Assembly: GCF_000819745.1 (NCBI RefSeq)
Contig: NZ_CDDA01000006.1
Coordinates: 76,436-140,435 of the forward strand
Direction: 5' to 3'
Source of the DNA: Aeromonas bestiarum
GTDB lineage: Bacteria > Pseudomonadota > Gammaproteobacteria > Enterobacterales > Aeromonadaceae
DNA length: 64,000 nucleotides
The position numbers were made by a program, and so were the translations under genes. Below, in pieces: positions 8,877-17,858 of the stretch; the first letter of the stretch is position 1, and each line of letters starts with the position of its first letter. The notes under the pieces were generated by a model. The model did no database searches, had not been told where the DNA came from, and saw nothing but the letters and a program-made list of their open reading frames with translations.

Positions 8877-11474
8877 GTGCTTGAAACATACCGTAAACAC
8901 GTCGCAGAACGTGCCGCCGAGGGCGTGGTCGCCAAACCTCTGGATGCAGAGCAGGTCGCCGCCCTGGTTGAGCTTCTCAAGAACCCGCCCGCTGGCGAAC
9001 AAGACTTTCTGAAAGAGCTGTTGTCCTCCCGTATTCCCCCTGGTGTTGATGAAGCTGCCTATGTCAAAGCCGGTTTCCTCACCGCCATCGCCAAGGGCGA
9101 AGCCCATTCTCCCATCCTGACCGCCGCCGAAGCTGTTGAGCTGCTGGGCACCATGCAGGGTGGTTACAATATTCAGCCGCTGATCGATCTGCTGGACCAC
9201 GCGACCTTGGCCCCTCTTGCCGCCAAGGGCCTCTCCCACACCCTGCTGATGTTTGACTCCTTCCACGACGTGGAAGAGAAGGCCAAGGCGGGCAATGCTC
9301 ACGCCAAGCGGGTGATGCAATCCTGGGCCGATGCCGAGTGGTTCCTCTCCCGTCCCGAGCTGGCAGAGAAGATCACGGTTACCGTGTTCAAGGTGACCGG
9401 CGAAACCAACACGGATGACCTGTCACCGGCGCCGGATGCCTGGTCCCGTCCCGACATTCCGCTCCATGCCCTGGCCATGCTGAAAAACGCCCGTCCCGGC
9501 ATCACTCCGGACAATGACGGCACCATAGGTCCCATCAAGACCATAGACGCCCTGAAAGAGAAAGGCTTCCCGCTGGCCTATGTGGGCGACGTGGTCGGTA
9601 CCGGCTCTTCCCGCAAATCCGCCACCAACTCTGTGCTCTGGTTCATGGGCGACGACATTCCGTTCGTGCCGAACAAGCGCGCCGGCGGTGTCTGCCTCGG
9701 CGGCAAGATTGCCCCCATCTTCTTCAACACCATGGAAGATGCCGGCGCCCTGCCCATCGAGGTGGACGTCTCTGCGCTTGCGATGGGCGATGTGATCGAC
9801 ATCTACCCCTATGCCGGCAAGATCTGCAAGCACGGCACCGAGCAGGTGCTGGCCCAGTTTGAACTCAAGACAGAGGTGCTGATCGACGAGGTGCGTGCCG
9901 GTGGCCGTATTCCGCTGATCATAGGCCGTGGCCTGACCGACAAGGCGCGGGAAGTCATGGGTCTGCCGTTCTCCACCGTGTTCCGCCGTCCTGTGCCCGT
10001 GGCCGATACCGGCAAGGGTTACACCCTGGCCCAGAAGATGGTCGGCAAGGCGTGCGGCGTGAAGGGCATTCGTCCCGGCACCTACTGCGAGCCCAAGATG
10101 ACCACGGTCGGCTCCCAGGACACCACGGGCCCCATGACCCGCGATGAGCTCAAAGACCTGGCCTGCCTCGGCTTTTCCGCCGATCTGACCATGCAGTCCT
10201 TCTGCCACACAGCGGCCTATCCCAAGCCCATAGACGTGCAGACCCACCACACCCTGCCGGACTTCATCATGAACCGCGGTGGCGTCTCCCTGCGCCCGGG
10301 TGACGGCGTCATCCACTCCTGGCTGAACCGCATGTTGCTGCCGGATACCGTGGGTACCGGTGGTGACTCCCACACCCGTTTCCCCATCGGCATCTCCTTC
10401 CCGGCGGGTTCCGGTCTGGTGGCCTTCGCCGCCGCCACCGGCGTCATGCCGCTGGACATGCCGGAGTCCGTGCTGGTGCGCTTCAAGGGCGAACTGCAAC
10501 CTGGCATCACATTGCGTGATCTGGTTCATGCCATCCCCTACGCCGCCATCCAGAAAGGGCTGCTGACTGTCGAGAAAGCGGGCAAGAAGAACATCTTCTC
10601 CGGCCGCATCCTCGAAATCGAAGGCTTGCCGACCCTGAAGGTGGAGCAGGCGTTCGAGCTGGCCGATGCCAGCGCCGAGCGCTCCGCCGCCGGTTGCACC
10701 ATCAAGCTGGATCAGGCGCCGATCATCGAGTACCTCAAGTCCAACATCGTCATGCTGAAATGGATGCTGTCCGAAGGCTACGGCGACCCGCGCACCATCA
10801 CCCGTCGCATCAAGGGGATGGAAGAGTGGCTGGCCAACCCTGTGCTGATGGAAGCGGACAAGGATGCCGAGTACGCCGAAATCATCGAGATCGATCTGGC
10901 CACCATCAAGGAGCCCATCCTGTGTGCGCCGAACGATCCGGACGATGCCCGTCTGCTCAGCACTGTGGCGGGTGACAAGATCGACGAGGTGTTCCTCGGT
11001 TCCTGCATGACCAACATCGGCCACTTCCGCGCCGCCGGCAAGCTGCTGGAGAAGTTCCAGGGCGAGCTGCCGACCCGCATGTGGATAGCCCCGCCCACCA
11101 AGATGGACAAGGATCAGCTGACCGAAGAGGGCTACTACGGCATCTTCGGCCGGGTCGGTGCCCGCATCGAGATCCCGGGCTGTTCCCTGTGCATGGGCAA
11201 CCAGGCGCGCGTGGCGGAAGGGGCCTCGGTGGTCTCCACCTCCACCCGCAACTTCCCGAACCGTCTGGGCAAGGGTGCCAACGTCTATCTGGCCTCTGCC
11301 GAGCTGGCTGCCGTGGCTGCCATCATCGGCAAGATCCCGACCGTGGCCGAGTACCTGCAGTACGCCAAGACACTGGATGCCACTGCGGCCGACACCTATC
11401 GCTACCTCAACTTCAACGAGATCGCCTCCTACACCAAGAAGGCCGATGCGGTGATCCTGCAGCAAGCGGTATAA
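8877..11474 (+). CDS. acnB: Bifunctional aconitate hydratase 2 / 2-methylisocitrate dehydratase
   Basis: The main tricarboxylic acid cycle aconitase, interconverting citrate and isocitrate through a [4Fe-4S] cluster. The protein is 865 residues, exactly the E. coli AcnB length, beginning [15 protein letters not shown]. The domain order is the AcnB type: N-terminal HEAT-like domain, swivel domain, then the catalytic domains. Cluster ligands are Cys710 (GSCMTN), Cys769 and Cys772 (CSLCMGNQ), at the same positions as in E. coli. The start codon is GTG at 8877, with AGAGGA seven bases upstream; an ATG at 8838 would add 13 residues absent from the family. AcnB apo-protein binds mRNA in E. coli; the leader hairpin here may be relevant but this is not shown. 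Confidence 0.98.
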   Translation: MLETYRKHVAERAAEGVVAKPLDAEQVAALVELLKNPPAGEQDFLKELLSSRIPPGVDEAAYVKAGFLTAIAKGEAHSPILTAAEAVELLGTMQGGYNIQPLIDLLDHATLAPLAAKGLSHTLLMFDSFHDVEEKAKAGNAHAKRVMQSWADAEWFLSRPELAEKITVTVFKVTGETNTDDLSPAPDAWSRPDIPLHALAMLKNARPGITPDNDGTIGPIKTIDALKEKGFPLAYVGDVVGTGSSRKSATNSVLWFMGDDIPFVPNKRAGGVCLGGKIAPIFFNTMEDAGALPIEVDVSALAMGDVIDIYPYAGKICKHGTEQVLAQFELKTEVLIDEVRAGGRIPLIIGRGLTDKAREVMGLPFSTVFRRPVPVADTGKGYTLAQKMVGKACGVKGIRPGTYCEPKMTTVGSQDTTGPMTRDELKDLACLGFSADLTMQSFCHTAAYPKPIDVQTHHTLPDFIMNRGGVSLRPGDGVIHSWLNRMLLPDTVGTGGDSHTRFPIGISFPAGSGLVAFAAATGVMPLDMPESVLVRFKGELQPGITLRDLVHAIPYAAIQKGLLTVEKAGKKNIFSGRILEIEGLPTLKVEQAFELADASAERSAAGCTIKLDQAPIIEYLKSNIVMLKWMLSEGYGDPRTITRRIKGMEEWLANPVLMEADKDAEYAEIIEIDLATIKEPILCAPNDPDDARLLSTVAGDKIDEVFLGSCMTNIGHFRAAGKLLEKFQGELPTRMWIAPPTKMDKDQLTEEGYYGIFGRVGARIEIPGCSLCMGNQARVAEGASVVSTSTRNFPNRLGKGANVYLASAELAAVAAIIGKIPTVAEYLQYAKTLDATAADTYRYLNFNEIASYTKKADAVILQQAV

Positions 11475-11512
11475 GGATTGGCGCCGGTATGGCGCAGACA
11501 GTCCACTAAAAA

Positions 11513-11536
11513 GCCCCGGCCTGTGCCGGGGCTTTT
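11513..11536 (+). terminator. Intrinsic terminator of acnB
   Basis: An eight-base-pair stem GCCCCGGC / GCCGGGGC with loop CTGT and a TTTTG tail, preceded by an A-run. Confidence 0.92.
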
Positions 11537-11558
11537 GTTTGTGACGTCGTGCCGAGAG

Positions 11559-12308
11559 TCAGGCGGAGAAACCACCGTCTATGGTCAGGCTGGCGCCTGT
11601 GATATAGCCCGCTTCGGGCCCGGCCAGGTAGGCGACGAAGCTGGCGATCTCCTCATCCTTGCCGTAACGGGCCAGCGCCATCATCCCCTTGAGCTGCGCC
11701 GCCGATTCCCCGTCCGCCGGGTTCATGTCGGTATCGACCGGGCCAGGCTGCACGTTGTTCACCGTGATGCCCCTCGGGCCCAAATCCCGTGCCATGCCTT
11801 TGGTCAAACCGACCAGGGCCGATTTGCTCATGGCGTAGACGGACCCACCCGCCATGGGGATACGGTCTGCGTTGGTGCTGCCGATGTTGATGATGCGCCC
11901 CCCCTTGCCCATATGATGGGCCGCCTCCTGACAGGCCACGAACACGCTGCGGATGTTGACGGCCAGGGTGCGATCGAGATCGTCTAGGGTCAGCTCTTCA
12001 ATGTTGCCCCATACCAGCACCCCGGCGTTGTTGACCAGGATGTCCAGTCGACCGAAGGTGGTGACTGTCTGGCGGATGGCGTGCTGCAAAGAGACGGCAT
12101 CCGCACTGTCGGCACGGATGGCCAGCGCCTTGCCGCCTGCCGCCGTGATGGTCGCGACTATCTCTTCTGCCTTGCTGGCCGAGGAGACATAGGTGAAGGC
12201 AACAGCGGCACCGTCGCGGGCGAGGCGTTTTACAATGGCGGCACCAATGCCGCGCGAACCACCTTGTACGAAGGCAACTTGTCCACTGAGGGATTTAACG
12301 GTCAACAT
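11559..12308 (-). CDS. SDR-family oxidoreductase (FabG-like)
   Basis: A 249-residue classical short-chain dehydrogenase. The cofactor loop is GGSRGIG (16-22), NNAG is at 93-96, and the catalytic triad is Ser144, Tyr158 and Lys162 (YAMSK). It ends with the usual TGASLTIDGGFSA. Length and motifs fit the NAD(P)H-dependent reductases of the FabG group; the substrate is unknown. A good AGGAG site precedes the start. It diverges from a LysR-type regulator gene 176 bases away, an arrangement in which the regulator usually controls the enzyme. It is not part of a fatty acid cluster, so a housekeeping FabG role is unlikely. Confidence 0.9.
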   Translation of the reverse strand: MLTVKSLSGQVAFVQGGSRGIGAAIVKRLARDGAAVAFTYVSSASKAEEIVATITAAGGKALAIRADSADAVSLQHAIRQTVTTFGRLDILVNNAGVLVWGNIEELTLDDLDRTLAVNIRSVFVACQEAAHHMGKGGRIINIGSTNADRIPMAGGSVYAMSKSALVGLTKGMARDLGPRGITVNNVQPGPVDTDMNPADGESAAQLKGMMALARYGKDEEIASFVAYLAGPEAGYITGASLTIDGGFSA

Positions 12309-12484
12309 CCGGTCTCTCCTGTCTGGTCATGAAGTCGTGTCTGAGCGAGTTGGGAACTCGAGGTCATCCGATCCATCACCTGCAAGATGCGGCGTTGAAT
12401 GAGCCTGTAAACAGTGTGATTGATTCCTTGAAATTGATTAAGTGGCTATTATTCCAATCTCTATTTCCTTCAGGGACTGAATCC

Positions 12485-13408
12485 GTGGCACTACAAGACC
12501 CCTTTCTGAGTGTCAGGCACTTTGTCGCCGTGGCGCAGTCGGGCAGCTTTACCGTGGCGGCATTGGCGCTGGGGCTGACCGGCTCGGCGTTGAGCAAGAG
12601 CATAGTGCGGCTGGAGGGGCGACTGGGGGTCAAGCTGTTGCACAGAACAACCCGCCGGGTGAGTTTGACCCGGGAGGGGGAGGCGTATCTGGTCAGTTGT
12701 CTCCAGGCGATTCGGGTGCTGGAGGCGACGGAGCAGAGCTTTGCATCGGGACAACAGAGTCCGTCGGGTCGCGTTCGAATCGATCTTCCCGCTGCGTTTG
12801 GCCGCCGGCATGTGCTGCCGATCCTGCTGGAGCTGGCAGGCAGCCATCCGCAGCTGGATCTGTCGGTGACCTTCAATGAGCGCAAGGTCGATCTCATTGA
12901 GGCCAACATTGATCTGGTGGTGCGCATCGGGGCGCTGGAGGATCAGGCCGATCTCGTTGCTCGTCGCCTGGGGGAGCAGAAGCTCGTCATCTGTGGGGCA
13001 CCTTCCTATCTGGCCCGACGCGGGGTTCCCCTGACCCCGGATGAGTTGTCACGGCACGACTGCATCATCGACTGGCGATCTGGGCATCGCCATAGCTGGC
13101 TGCTCAGGAATGGGGCGGGTCGGACTGAGGCTTACGACATCCCGGTACGTTACGAGATGGGAGATGGTGAGGCCGTACTGGCTGCGGCGCTGGCTGGCCT
13201 TGGCCTGGTTCAGGTGCCGACCTGGCTGGTCAACGAACAGCTGGACTCGGGAGCGCTGGTCTGTGTGCTTTATGACCAGTCCGGTGGCGAGATGCCGATC
13301 AATGTCATCTGGGCCAGGAGCCAGCACATGCAGCCCAAGCTGCGCGTAGTGGTCGATGCTTTGTTGCTGGCGGCGCAAAAGAGTGGCAGTGGTTTCCGGG
13401 CCCGCTGA
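12485..13408 (+). CDS. LysR-type transcriptional regulator
   Basis: A 307-residue regulator. The N-terminal winged helix-turn-helix (residues about 3-60, LSVRHFVAVAQSGSFTVAALALGLTGSALSK in sections) is followed by a substrate-binding effector domain (about 90-300). The start is GTG at 12485, with AGGGA eight bases upstream; the frame stays open to 12329, but the extra 52 residues are not LysR-like. It diverges from the SDR gene, which is its likely target. The effector is unknown; the class normally works as a tetramer with a small-molecule co-inducer. Confidence 0.9.
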   Translation: MALQDPFLSVRHFVAVAQSGSFTVAALALGLTGSALSKSIVRLEGRLGVKLLHRTTRRVSLTREGEAYLVSCLQAIRVLEATEQSFASGQQSPSGRVRIDLPAAFGRRHVLPILLELAGSHPQLDLSVTFNERKVDLIEANIDLVVRIGALEDQADLVARRLGEQKLVICGAPSYLARRGVPLTPDELSRHDCIIDWRSGHRHSWLLRNGAGRTEAYDIPVRYEMGDGEAVLAAALAGLGLVQVPTWLVNEQLDSGALVCVLYDQSGGEMPINVIWARSQHMQPKLRVVVDALLLAAQKSGSGFRAR

Positions 13409-13479
13409 ATCTGTGTCGTCACTGTCCGGCGGCCACACGCGAGCCAGGGAAGCAGGTTGGGCCCGCGAGGTGTCGTAAC

Positions 13480-14391
13480 CTATTTGCTCAGGGATTGCAG
13501 CCAGTTCGCCAGCTTCTCATGGGGGCTGCCGGGAATCGGTGGCGCGGGGGCGAGCAGGTGATAGCCGGTGCCATCCGGGATGAATCCGAGCGGGGCGGCC
13601 AGCAGGCCGGCGGCGACATCGTCGCACACCAGCCGGTAGGGGCCTATGGCGACGCCAAGGCCCGCCACGGCGGCCTGCAGGCTGAAGTAGAAGTGCTCGA
13701 AGGTCTGGGTCGGTGCCTCGTCGCTCGCACCCTGTCCGGTCTGTTCCTGCCAGCTTTGCCAGGCGGCGGGACGGGTCCTGGTGTGCAGGCGGGGGGCCGA
13801 GGGGCGCAGAGCCGGCAGCTCTCCTTGTTGCTCGAAAAACTGCGCCACCTTGCCCGGCTGACAGACGGGCCCGGTCAGTTCCTCGAACAGCAGCTGGCTG
13901 TAAAGGTCATCAGGCCAGTGAAAGTCGTTGCGCCGGATGGCGAGATCTATGCCGTTGCCAAAGCTGAGGGCGCCGCCCCCCGCCATCAGATGCACGTCCA
14001 GCTCGGGGTGCAGGGCCTGGAAGGCGGGCCAGCGCGGGATCAGCCAGCGCATCAGCAGGGTGGGCTCGCAGGAGATGACCAGCGACTGGGGCTTGCTCTG
14101 CTGGCGCAGCGCCTGCGCCGTCTGCCGGATCCTGCTCAGCCCTTCCCTGACGGCCTCATGGAGCCTGCTGCCCGCCTCGGTCAGAAAGACCCGGCGCTGG
14201 CGACGCTCGAACAGCGGGATCCCCAGATCCTCCTCCAGCAGGCGCACCGCCCGGCTGATGGCGCCATGGGTGAGGTGCAGCTCATCGGCGGCGCGGCTGA
14301 AGTTTTCGGTGCGGGCAGCCACCTCGAAACAGCGCAGGGCCGTCAGGGAGGGGAGGGAGAGGTCTTTCTGTGAGTTATTATCACCATTCAT
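13480..14391 (-). CDS. LysR-type regulator of the GcvA group
   Basis: A 303-residue regulator with the GcvA-group N-terminus (LPSLTALRCFEVAARTENFSRAADELHLTHGAISRAV in sections) and the RRVFLTEAG segment. The effector domain starts at about residue 95. It diverges from a LysE-family exporter with a 76-base shared promoter region, so it probably controls that exporter, as ArgP/LysG-type regulators do for amino-acid exporters. The ribosome binding site is weak. It converges with the preceding LysR gene; no terminator is obvious between them. Confidence 0.9.
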   Translation of the reverse strand: MNGDNNSQKDLSLPSLTALRCFEVAARTENFSRAADELHLTHGAISRAVRLLEEDLGIPLFERRQRRVFLTEAGSRLHEAVREGLSRIRQTAQALRQQSKPQSLVISCEPTLLMRWLIPRWPAFQALHPELDVHLMAGGGALSFGNGIDLAIRRNDFHWPDDLYSQLLFEELTGPVCQPGKVAQFFEQQGELPALRPSAPRLHTRTRPAAWQSWQEQTGQGASDEAPTQTFEHFYFSLQAAVAGLGVAIGPYRLVCDDVAAGLLAAPLGFIPDGTGYHLLAPAPPIPGSPHEKLANWLQSLSK

Positions 14392-14467
14392 GTCAGAAGT
14401 TATCGTTCGTTATTGGTGTTGATGCCAAATAAAATAGCCGATATCTCTCTGCATCAGGACTCTTTTC

Positions 14468-15085
14468 ATGACCGAACTGTTAGCCGTAGTGGCCATTACC
14501 TTCTTTGCCGTCATCAGCCCGGGGCCCGATTTTGCCATGGTGTCGCGCAACAGCCTGCTGCTCTCCCGTCGCACCGGCGTGCTGACGGCGCTCGGCATAG
14601 CGGCCGGGGTCTGCGTCCATGTGACCTACACCCTGCTGGGGGTCGGCCTGTTGATCCAGCAGTCGCTCTGGCTGTTCAACCTCATCAAGCTGGCAGGGGC
14701 CGCCTACCTCATCTTCCTCGGCATCAAGATGCTGCGCGCCAGGCCTGTGACCCATGAGGAGATAGTCAGCCAGCCAACCCTCTCCAGCCTGGGGGCACTG
14801 CGCACCGGGTTTCTGACCAATGTGCTCAACCCCAAGACCACCATCTTCATCGTCAGCCTGTTCATGCAGGTGGTACAGCCGCAGACGCCGCTGGCGGTCC
14901 AGCTCGGCTATGGCGCCTTCATAGTGCTGGCCCACGCCCTCTGGTTCAGCGCTGTGGCGATCTTTTTCTCCACCGACTCGGTACGAGCCCGCTTGCTGGC
15001 GGTGCGCCACTGGATCGACCGGGTGTTTGGCGGCCTGCTGGTGGGATTCGGCATGCTGCTGGCATTGACCCAGCAATCGCGCTGA
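14468..15085 (+). CDS. LysE/RhtB-family amino-acid exporter
   Basis: A 205-residue inner-membrane protein with about six hydrophobic segments. The family signature is near the N-terminus: VISPGPDFAMVSRNSLLLSRRTGVLTALGIAAGVCVH, read in sections. RhtB-family members export homoserine, threonine, leucine or related amino acids; the specific substrate cannot be read from the sequence. AGGA lies eight bases before the ATG. The adjacent divergent GcvA-type regulator is the probable controller. Confidence 0.92.
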   Translation: MTELLAVVAITFFAVISPGPDFAMVSRNSLLLSRRTGVLTALGIAAGVCVHVTYTLLGVGLLIQQSLWLFNLIKLAGAAYLIFLGIKMLRARPVTHEEIVSQPTLSSLGALRTGFLTNVLNPKTTIFIVSLFMQVVQPQTPLAVQLGYGAFIVLAHALWFSAVAIFFSTDSVRARLLAVRHWIDRVFGGLLVGFGMLLALTQQSR

Positions 15086-15203
15086 GGGAGCGGGGGAGTC
15101 ATCCCCCTTATCCACCCCCCGACTGTAGGGGCTTGTTTTTCATGCCTTGGCGCTCGCTTTTCGGTAGAATTGCCGCTCATTTTGAAGTCAGATGAGGCGC
15201 GGT

Positions 15204-16598
15204 ATGACGGTCAAGTTCCAGGCATTTCACAGCATCAAGGCGATCAACAATCGGGAGGTGCTGTTCAACTGGTCCAGGACCAACCCCCTCGGCGCCCTGG
15301 ATCAGGTGTGGCGCCCGACCCATAGCGACGAGCTGCAGGCGCTGCTGCGTGAACACCCCGAGCGCAAGCTGCGGCTGATCGGCTCAGGCCTCTCCTTCGA
15401 ACCCATCCACAGCGTCTATGCCGAGGGCAGTCAGGCGCTGCTGGTGGACCTGTACCACCTGCGCGGCCAGCTGGCGAAAACCGCCGATACCGTCACCTAT
15501 CAGGCGGGCACGCCGCTCGATACCGTCTACGCCGATCTCATCGCCATGGAGCGGATGTTGCCGGCATCCCCCGGCGTCATCGGCATCCAGACCCTGGGCG
15601 GTGCGCTCAGCACAGGCACCCACGGCCAGGGGTTGCACCAGTCCGCCCTGTGCGATGCGGTGGAAGCCATGACGGTGATGCTGGCCAATGGCGAGATCGT
15701 CCGGGTGGATCGCACCGATCCGCGCTTCGGCGCCTTCGTGATGGGCATGGGCATGCTCGGCATACTGCTCGACGTCACCCTGCGCACAGTGCCCAACCGC
15801 ATCATGCGCTGCACCAAGTTCACCACCGACTATCCCTTCCTGCTGGCACACAACGAGCGGCTCAACCGCGAGCACGGCTTCGTGAAGAGCTGGTGGTTCG
15901 CCTGGACCGGCGAGAGCCACATCTGGCTGGTGGATCCCGCCTCCGAGGAGGAGGTAGCCCGCTACCGAGCCGCCGGCAGCGAGCCGCTGCTGCTGGAGGG
16001 GGACATAGATGCCCGCATGAACGCCACCATAGATGCCACCCTGCAGAAGATGGCCAAGGATACCAAGGATGAGGCGCTGGCCGGGGAGCACTTCGAGACG
16101 GTGCGCCGCTTCAAGGACGCTTCCGATCTGGTGGGCAACGTCTACCAAATTCTCTGCAAGGGGATACCTGCGCCCCAGATCAACTGTGAGGTGGCGGTGC
16201 CGCTTCATCGCATGAACGAGGCGCTGGAGACCCTGCAAGCGTGGCAGCAGGCCAACCCGGGCGTATTGCACTACCCCTTTATCCTGCGTTGTACCGGTCC
16301 CTCCGAGGCCTGGCTCAGCGCCGCCTATGATAAATCGGTCTGCTGGGTCGGTTTCCTGGTCTATCTGGCGGCGGATGGCACCTTCGTCAACGGCTCCATG
16401 GAGCAGATGCGCGAGCTGCAGCAACTGCTGGTGCCCCTCGGTGGCATCCCCCATTTTGGCAAGCATCTGGCGATGGATCTCTACGACTTCCCGGCCCTGC
16501 TGCCGCGCTGGAACGACTTCCTGGCCCTCAAGGGCGAGCTCGATCCCCATGGCCGCTTCGAGAACCGCTGGCTCAGCGATCTGTTTGCCAACCGGTAA
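15204..16598 (+). CDS. FAD-linked oxidase of the D-arabinono-1,4-lactone oxidase family
   Basis: A 464-residue protein. The N-terminal FAD-binding type-4 domain (about 30-210) carries RLIGSGLSFEP and PGVIGIQTLGGALSTGTHG; the C-terminal half (about 215-460) matches the sugar-lactone oxidase substrate domain. In sugar-lactone and alditol oxidases the first loop is usually GSGHS or similar, with the histidine bonded to FAD. Here it is GSGLS, with Leu63 in that place, so FAD is probably non-covalent. The start at 15204 has GAGG six bases upstream; ATG 15192 is an alternative. It precedes the CobW-type GTPase gene by a small gap and may be co-transcribed with it. The substrate is unknown. Confidence 0.87.
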   Translation: MTVKFQAFHSIKAINNREVLFNWSRTNPLGALDQVWRPTHSDELQALLREHPERKLRLIGSGLSFEPIHSVYAEGSQALLVDLYHLRGQLAKTADTVTYQAGTPLDTVYADLIAMERMLPASPGVIGIQTLGGALSTGTHGQGLHQSALCDAVEAMTVMLANGEIVRVDRTDPRFGAFVMGMGMLGILLDVTLRTVPNRIMRCTKFTTDYPFLLAHNERLNREHGFVKSWWFAWTGESHIWLVDPASEEEVARYRAAGSEPLLLEGDIDARMNATIDATLQKMAKDTKDEALAGEHFETVRRFKDASDLVGNVYQILCKGIPAPQINCEVAVPLHRMNEALETLQAWQQANPGVLHYPFILRCTGPSEAWLSAAYDKSVCWVGFLVYLAADGTFVNGSMEQMRELQQLLVPLGGIPHFGKHLAMDLYDFPALLPRWNDFLALKGELDPHGRFENRWLSDLFANR

Positions 16599-16607
16599 GG
16601 ATTGAAA

Positions 16608-16673
16608 ATGACCCATATGCAAGATACCCGCGTACCCATCACCCTGCCGACCAGAGGGGAGTCATCGATATGA
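16608..16673 (+). CDS. 21-residue leader ORF duplicating the start of the downstream CobW gene
   Basis: ATG at 16608 has its own AAGG site seven bases upstream. The peptide starts MTHMQDTRVPITLPT, compared with MTDMQDTRIPVTLLT at the start of the next gene. The first 45 nucleotides of the two match at 36 positions, and most differences are synonymous or conservative. The frame then diverges and ends in TGA at 16671-16673, overlapping the GTPase start codon as ATGA. It is either a relic of a partial tandem duplication or a translated leader coupled to the GTPase gene. Expression is not shown. Confidence 0.6.
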   Translation: MTHMQDTRVPITLPTRGESSI

Positions 16674-17797
16674 CAGATATGCAAGACACCCGAATTCCCG
16701 TGACCCTGCTGACCGGCTTTCTCGGCAGCGGCAAGACCACCTTGCTCAACTACTGGGTCAAGCAGCCGGAACTCGGCGAGTGCGCCGTGCTGATCAACGA
16801 ATTCGGCTCTGTGGGGCTGGATCACCATCTGGTGCAGCAGGTGGACGAGCAGGTGGTGTTGCTCGATTCCGGCTGCATCTGCTGCTCGGTGCAGGGCTCC
16901 CTGGTGGAGGCGCTGCAGGGACTGTTCATGCGCGCCATCCAGCGCAAGATCAAGCCGTTCAAGCGGCTCATCATAGAAACCACAGGTCTGGCTGACCCGG
17001 CGCCCGTGCTGTTTACCCTGCGCGAAGAGGGCTTTATTGCCCAGCGTTACCGCTTCGATGGCACAGTGACAGTGGTGGATGCCGGCCATATCGAGCAGCA
17101 GCTGGCCGCTCAGTATGAAGCGGTGAAACAAGTGGCGCTGGCGGATCTGCTGGTAGTGAGCAAGGGGGATCTGGTGGAGGACGAGCAGCTGGCGCGGGTC
17201 GAAGCCCAGCTGGCGGCCCTCAATCCGGCGGCCCCCATCGAGCGGGTCACCAACGGTGAGCTGTCGCCTGCGGTGCTGGAGAAGCTGGGCGCCTACAACG
17301 AGGCGGCGGGGCGCGACGTGCGCCAGTTGCTGGCCTGGCTGCGCACCGAATCCCCCAAGCAGGGGCTGGCCTCGCCGATGCAGCCCAAGATGAAGCCGTT
17401 CGCCGCCAAGGTGGGCACGGCCGCACCGACTCACTTCGAGCATGGCAACATAGAGAGCTTCTCCCTGCGCATCGGTGAGCCGCTCAAGCCATCCCGCCTG
17501 CTGGCCGCCATTGATGCGGTGCAGGTCCAATATGGCGATGCCCTGCTGCGGCTCAAGGGGATATTGCAGTTGGAGGGAGAGAGCCAGCCTGTGGTGATCC
17601 ACGGCGTTCATGGTCAACTCTATCCGCTGCAGGCTTTGGGAGATTGGCCGGAGGGCAAGGCCCAGTCCCGGCTGGTCTTTATCGTGAAAAGTCAGGACAA
17701 GGCGGGGATCGAGCGGTTGTTCCTTGATACGCTCAAGGCCCCCGAGCCCAGTCTGGAAGAGCAGCTCAGAGCCATGCTCGGCCAGCCGGATGCCTGA
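16670..17797 (+). CDS. CobW/COG0523-family P-loop GTPase (metal-insertion chaperone type)
   Basis: A 375-residue GTPase. The Walker A motif is GFLGSGKTT (16-24), the metal-binding CxCC motif is at 69-72 (CICC), the ETTGLADP segment follows, and the CobW C-terminal domain occupies about 270-370. Proteins of this family (YjiA, YeiR, ZigA, CobW) deliver Zn2+, Co2+ or other metals to client enzymes; which metal applies here is unknown. The start at 16670 has GGGGAG about eight bases upstream and overlaps the stop of the leader ORF. It ends before a strong terminator. A Zur-type operator is not evident. Confidence 0.93.
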   Translation: MTDMQDTRIPVTLLTGFLGSGKTTLLNYWVKQPELGECAVLINEFGSVGLDHHLVQQVDEQVVLLDSGCICCSVQGSLVEALQGLFMRAIQRKIKPFKRLIIETTGLADPAPVLFTLREEGFIAQRYRFDGTVTVVDAGHIEQQLAAQYEAVKQVALADLLVVSKGDLVEDEQLARVEAQLAALNPAAPIERVTNGELSPAVLEKLGAYNEAAGRDVRQLLAWLRTESPKQGLASPMQPKMKPFAAKVGTAAPTHFEHGNIESFSLRIGEPLKPSRLLAAIDAVQVQYGDALLRLKGILQLEGESQPVVIHGVHGQLYPLQALGDWPEGKAQSRLVFIVKSQDKAGIERLFLDTLKAPEPSLEEQLRAMLGQPDA

Positions 17798-17808
17798 TAG
17801 GCTAATAT

Positions 17809-17835
17809 GACCCGCTTTCGTGCGGGTCTTTTTTT
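17809..17835 (+). terminator. Intrinsic terminator after the CobW gene
   Basis: Stem GACCCGC / GCGGGTC with loop TTTCGT and seven T residues. Its position shows that the next gene starts at 17859, not at the earlier in-frame ATG inside this hairpin. Confidence 0.93.
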
Positions 17836-17858
17836 ATCTGAAGAGGAGGTGGCTGCTC

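Noticed and set aside
9423..11465. 680-codon open frame opposite acnB
   Set aside because: acnB is certain on the plus strand, with all cluster cysteines in place; the opposite frame has no recognisable domain or start site.
11559..13408. SDR and LysR pair as a possible mobile resistance or island module
   Set aside because: No repeats, integrase or composition change are visible; it is an ordinary divergent regulator and enzyme pair.
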